DNA of 64,000 nucleotides from Mucilaginibacter flavidus. GTDB lineage: Bacteria > Bacteroidota > Bacteroidia > Sphingobacteriales > Sphingobacteriaceae. Below are positions 61,020-64,000 of this stretch, piece after piece. The DNA lies in assembly GCF_024055575.1 (NCBI RefSeq), contig NZ_JAMXOE010000016.1:1-64000 (forward strand). The letters run 5' to 3'. The position numbers and the translations under genes were made by a program. Each line of letters starts with the position of its first letter. The first letter of the stretch is position 1. The notes under the pieces are model-generated. The model made no database searches. It had not been told where the DNA came from and saw only the letters and a list, made by a program, of their open reading frames with translations.

Positions 61020-61994
61020 ATGATATATCCTATTCTAACTTTGGTATTTTTTCTGGCAATGTTGGCTTACTTCCGAATAGCTGATCATTATAATATTATA
61101 GATCATCCGAATGAAAGAAGCTCACACACTGAAGTAACAATAAGAGGGGGTGGGGTTATTTTTGTATTTGCTGCGTTGATTATCTTGGTTTTATATCCTG
61201 AATTTTGGCTGGCAATAACGGGGATTGTAATTATTGGGGCAATAAGTTTTCTGGATGACAGGCTTACTTTATCAAGCCGGTTGAGGTTATTGTTTCACTT
61301 GCTAGCAGTAACCTGTATGTTTTGTTATTTAAATATCTTTCAGTTCGAGCCGCTCTATATTATTCCGTTGCTTTACATTATAGTAATTGGTGTAGTTAAT
61401 ATGTACAACTTTATGGATGGTATTAACGGCATAACCGGCACATACAGTTTGGTTGTTTTGGGTGGACTGCTTTACGTTAATCAAAACCACATATTATTTA
61501 TTAAAAACGAGATGATATGGATACCAATGCTGGCTTGCCTGGTGTTCCTTTTTTACAATTTTCGTAAAAAAGCCAAATGCTTTGCAGGCGATGTGGGAAG
61601 TGTAACAATTGCTTTTTGGATAATTTTATTGATACTCCGTTTAATTTTTGTAAGTGGTGATTGGGAGTATATTTTGTTCCTTGTTGTGTATGGCATCGAC
61701 TCCGTACTAACAATTATTCACCGCATAATATTAAAACAGAATATTTTCAAGGCGCACAGGCTCCATTTTTATCAGTTAATGGTAAATGAATACCGAATGT
61801 CGCATTTATGGGTGGCGTTTGGTTATGCTATGTTACAAGCTACAATAATTTGTTTAATTATTTTTAACCACTCATTAACGTCGCCTGTGTTATTTTGTGT
61901 AGTGGTTGTTCCGTTATCTATTTTTTATATAATTTTAAAACTGTTACTACTTAAAAATAATCTTAATACATTAAAAATACGACAAAAAATATAA
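61020..61994 (+). CDS. Initiating polyprenyl-phosphate HexNAc-1-phosphate transferase (WbpL/WecA family)
   Basis: The 324-residue polytopic protein of the MraY/WecA superfamily transfers a sugar-1-phosphate to undecaprenyl phosphate and so starts each repeat unit. It has 'IIDHPNERSSHTEVTIRGGG' near the start, the Asp pair in 'AISFLDDRLTLSSRLRL', the catalytic Asp region 'NMYNFMDGINGITG', 'FAGDVGSV' and the His loop 'KAHRLHFYQ'. About 10 helices are apparent. The preceding reductase suggests a 6-deoxy-HexNAc such as QuiNAc or FucNAc as first sugar. Confidence 0.92.
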   Translation: MIYPILTLVFFLAMLAYFRIADHYNIIDHPNERSSHTEVTIRGGGVIFVFAALIILVLYPEFWLAITGIVIIGAISFLDDRLTLSSRLRLLFHLLAVTCMFCYLNIFQFEPLYIIPLLYIIVIGVVNMYNFMDGINGITGTYSLVVLGGLLYVNQNHILFIKNEMIWIPMLACLVFLFYNFRKKAKCFAGDVGSVTIAFWIILLILRLIFVSGDWEYILFLVVYGIDSVLTIIHRIILKQNIFKAHRLHFYQLMVNEYRMSHLWVAFGYAMLQATIICLIIFNHSLTSPVLFCVVVVPLSIFYIILKLLLLKNNLNTLKIRQKI

Positions 61995-62169
61995 ATTTAT
62001 ACTTTTTCATATTTAAGATTAAATGGTTATTTGTGTTTGCATCAGGAGGGCTGCAAGTAAAATTGTTTAGGCAGTTTTTTGACATATATAATGTGTGTTG
62101 TAGTAAAATAATTTATTTTTTTTATTAAAATATAATCTTACTTTTATCTTAGCAAATAATAATAGTCTT
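61995..62169 (+). other. AT-rich gap before the WbpM-type gene
   Basis: This 175-bp stretch is one of the longer breaks in the cluster. It is very AT-rich (TTTATTTTTTTTATTAAAAT) and contains TACTTTTA, one base from the TAnnTTTG consensus, 33 bases before the ATG, so a separate promoter for the dehydratase gene is possible. No hairpin with a clear stem was found. Confidence 0.3.
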
Positions 62170-64000
62170 ATGAAGAAATACTCACTATCTAATAAGGTTG
62201 TTCCGCGATGGGTCATAATCGTTCTGGATTTTTTTATTGTTGCGGCATCATTCTCGGTCGCGTATTTTATTGTGTACCGTTTCGAGTTTATAAATATATT
62301 AAGAGGATATTTCTTAATTTATACGAGTCTATATTGTTTAACGTCGCTGGCTGTGATGTTTATGATGCGGATACACACCGGGTTAATCCGCTACTCGAAC
62401 ACCCGTGATGTGTTACGTATATTCAGCGCAGTATTTTCATGTACATTAATATATTCTGTACTAATTAATATTTGGTTTTTACCGCAATGGCCTATTAGCC
62501 GTATAACCATAAATATGGTAATGCTGGTTAACTTTTCGTTATCAAGCACTTTGTTGATATTGTTACGTACTGCCGTTAAAAGTGCATATTTCTATATTAA
62601 TAATTATTCAAATGCTACTAAAACGGTTGTACTTATTTATGGCTCAGATACCAGCGCAGTTTTAGTGAAGCAAGCTTTGGAGACCAGCGTAAAAACTAAC
62701 TTTTCTGTTATCGGCTTTGTTGATGACGACCCTAATAAAATAAATAAAGAAATTCATCAGCTTAAAGTTTATGATATTGATAAGCTGGAAAACCTAATAA
62801 AAAAGCGTAAGGTAGACAGGCTCATTATTATGAACCATCACCTTGATGAACAAGCCAAGAAAAATGCGCTTGAAAAGTGCCTGGCGCTGGGCATACAGGT
62901 GCTTACAGTTCCACCGTCTGACCAATGGATATATGGCAAACTTAACCTTCAGCAGATTAAAGATTTGAAAATAGAGGATTTACTACAGCGTAAGCCTATC
63001 CAGATTGACACCACGAGGATTTCGGAAGATTTACAAGGGAAACGCGTGCTGGTAACAGGTGCTGCGGGTTCTATTGGATCGGAGATTGTTCAGCAAGTGC
63101 TTGGCTATAAACCAGCGATGATTATTTTGTGTGACCAGGCTGAATCGCCTCTTCACGAACTTCGCCTGCAGGTTGAGGAGAGTTTCCCTGATAGCGATAT
63201 TAAAATATTTATCGGGGATGTGCGGAATTACTCCAGGATGCGCAAATTGTTTATCGACTACACACCTGAAATAGTATTCCACGCAGCTGCCTATAAACAC
63301 GTGCCGATGATGGAAGAAAATCCTACCGAGGGCGTATTAACTAATGTTGTAGGCACTAAGTATCTTGCCGATCTGTCAGTTGCTTTCGGCGTTGACAAAT
63401 TTGTAATGATTTCTACCGATAAGGCCGTAAACCCATCCAATATAATGGGTACGACAAAGCGGATTGCCGAAATATACATTCAATCGCTTAAAAATGATCC
63501 TGATAACAATGGAACTACGCGCTTTATCACCACAAGGTTTGGTAACGTGTTAGGATCTAATGGCTCAGTTATACCGAGATTTAAAGCGCAGATACAAAAA
63601 GGCGGACCACTGACTGTTACGCATCCGGAAATTACCCGTTATTTTATGACTATCCCTGAAGCCGTTCACCTGGTTTTGGAAGCAGGCACAATGGGTACCG
63701 GTGGCGAGATATTTATTTTTGACATGGGCGAACCTGTAAAGATTACCGATCTTGCGTTAAAAATGATTAAACTGGCCGGTTTGCAGCCCGACAGGGATAT
63801 TAAAGTTGTTTTTACAGGTTTAAGGCCAGGAGAAAAACTTTATGAAGAGCTATTGAACGATGGTGAAAATACGATGCCAACCTATCACGAAAAAATAAAG
63901 ATTTCGCGGGTTATTGAGTATTCATATGCCCAGGTTCATAATGATATTAACGAATTGCTTGCTTTAAATAAGCAAAACGACATATTGGGCGTGGTTAATA
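62170..64000 (+). CDS. WbpM/FlaA1-type UDP-GlcNAc 4,6-dehydratase, membrane-bound (3' end beyond window)
   Basis: From ATG 62170 the frame stays open to the window edge (610 codons); relatives are about 640 residues, so a few dozen are missing. There are four N-terminal membrane helices ('VIIVLDFFIVAASFSVAYFI' first), a CoA-binding-like Rossmann part, then the catalytic SDR domain with 'VTGAAGSIGSE' (295-305) and 'HAAAYKHVPMMEENP'. 'STDKAVNPSNIMGTTKR' has Met where the SDR Tyr would be, the altered triad known from WbpM. It makes UDP-4-keto-6-deoxy-GlcNAc, the substrate of the WbpV-like reductase upstream. Confidence 0.93.
   Translation, partial: MKKYSLSNKVVPRWVIIVLDFFIVAASFSVAYFIVYRFEFINILRGYFLIYTSLYCLTSLAVMFMMRIHTGLIRYSNTRDVLRIFSAVFSCTLIYSVLINIWFLPQWPISRITINMVMLVNFSLSSTLLILLRTAVKSAYFYINNYSNATKTVVLIYGSDTSAVLVKQALETSVKTNFSVIGFVDDDPNKINKEIHQLKVYDIDKLENLIKKRKVDRLIIMNHHLDEQAKKNALEKCLALGIQVLTVPPSDQWIYGKLNLQQIKDLKIEDLLQRKPIQIDTTRISEDLQGKRVLVTGAAGSIGSEIVQQVLGYKPAMIILCDQAESPLHELRLQVEESFPDSDIKIFIGDVRNYSRMRKLFIDYTPEIVFHAAAYKHVPMMEENPTEGVLTNVVGTKYLADLSVAFGVDKFVMISTDKAVNPSNIMGTTKRIAEIYIQSLKNDPDNNGTTRFITTRFGNVLGSNGSVIPRFKAQIQKGGPLTVTHPEITRYFMTIPEAVHLVLEAGTMGTGGEIFIFDMGEPVKITDLALKMIKLAGLQPDRDIKVVFTGLRPGEKLYEELLNDGENTMPTYHEKIKISRVIEYSYAQVHNDINELLALNKQNDILGVVN

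Overview
The window looks like chromosomal DNA of a Sphingobacteriaceae-type member of the Bacteroidota (Mucilaginibacter/Pedobacter-like). The support is a SusC/SusD pair, sigma-factor -7 boxes of the Bacteroidota form TAnnTTTG, weak or absent Shine-Dalgarno sequences, secreted lipoproteins, and housekeeping proteins of clear Bacteroidota character. The species cannot be named from sequence alone.

Layout. (1) 1-440: edge debris, consisting of the first codons of an IS1595-type transposase, an inverted repeat pair and a gene remnant. (2) 440-13443: a carbohydrate-utilisation locus with a GntR-family regulator, a sodium/solute symporter, two secreted (alpha/alpha)6-type glycosidase-like proteins, SusC, SusD and a GH27 alpha-galactosidase, followed by a second gene remnant. 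(3) 13541-18147: housekeeping genes (tRNA-Lys, ABC-F ATPase, SRPBCC protein, pyrE, a NUDIX hydrolase, coaD), with pyrE and the NUDIX gene sharing bases of their start codons. (4) 18284-21839: a four-gene operon matching the route to a polyprenyl-phosphate D-arabinofuranose donor (UbiA-type phosphoribosyltransferase, DprE1-like and DprE2-like enzymes, HAD-IB phosphatase). (5) 21852-34195: mostly minus-strand genes (DUF6090-like protein, M1 peptidase, prenyl synthase, RNase R, a lipoprotein, a fused Dpp-type ATPase, a 3'-5' exonuclease, PBP1C), then a GT2 glycosyltransferase on the plus strand. (6) 34914-64000: a continuous plus-strand Wzx/Wzy-type exopolysaccharide cluster, cut by the right edge.

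How the polysaccharide genes fit together. A Wza-like export lipoprotein and a Wzc-like tyrosine kinase with a Gly-Tyr repeat tail come first. A nucleotide-sugar dehydrogenase follows, then a complete-looking legionaminic acid cassette (LegB, LegC, LegH/NeuD, LegI, LegG, PtmE-like, LegF). After it come a flippase, two Gfo/Idh/MocA oxidoreductases, an unclassified GT-B-like protein that is the best candidate for the legionaminic acid transferase, an SGNH hydrolase, a candidate polymerase, a beta-helix protein, an AsnB-type amidotransferase, WecB, a heparinase-like protein, a GT4 transferase, a 4-keto reductase, the initiating phosphoglycosyltransferase and a WbpM/FlaA1-type dehydratase. My inference is an acidic glycan containing a legionaminic acid-type nonulosonate, an (amidated) HexNAc uronic acid and a 6-deoxy-HexNAc at the reducing end.

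The items most worth a second look are the D-arabinose donor operon (with Leu where mycobacterial DprE1 has its drug-targeted Cys), the legionaminic acid cassette with its unassigned transferase, the structured RNA leader before susC, the asymmetric ABC-F protein, and the overlapping divergent start codons of pyrE and the NUDIX gene.
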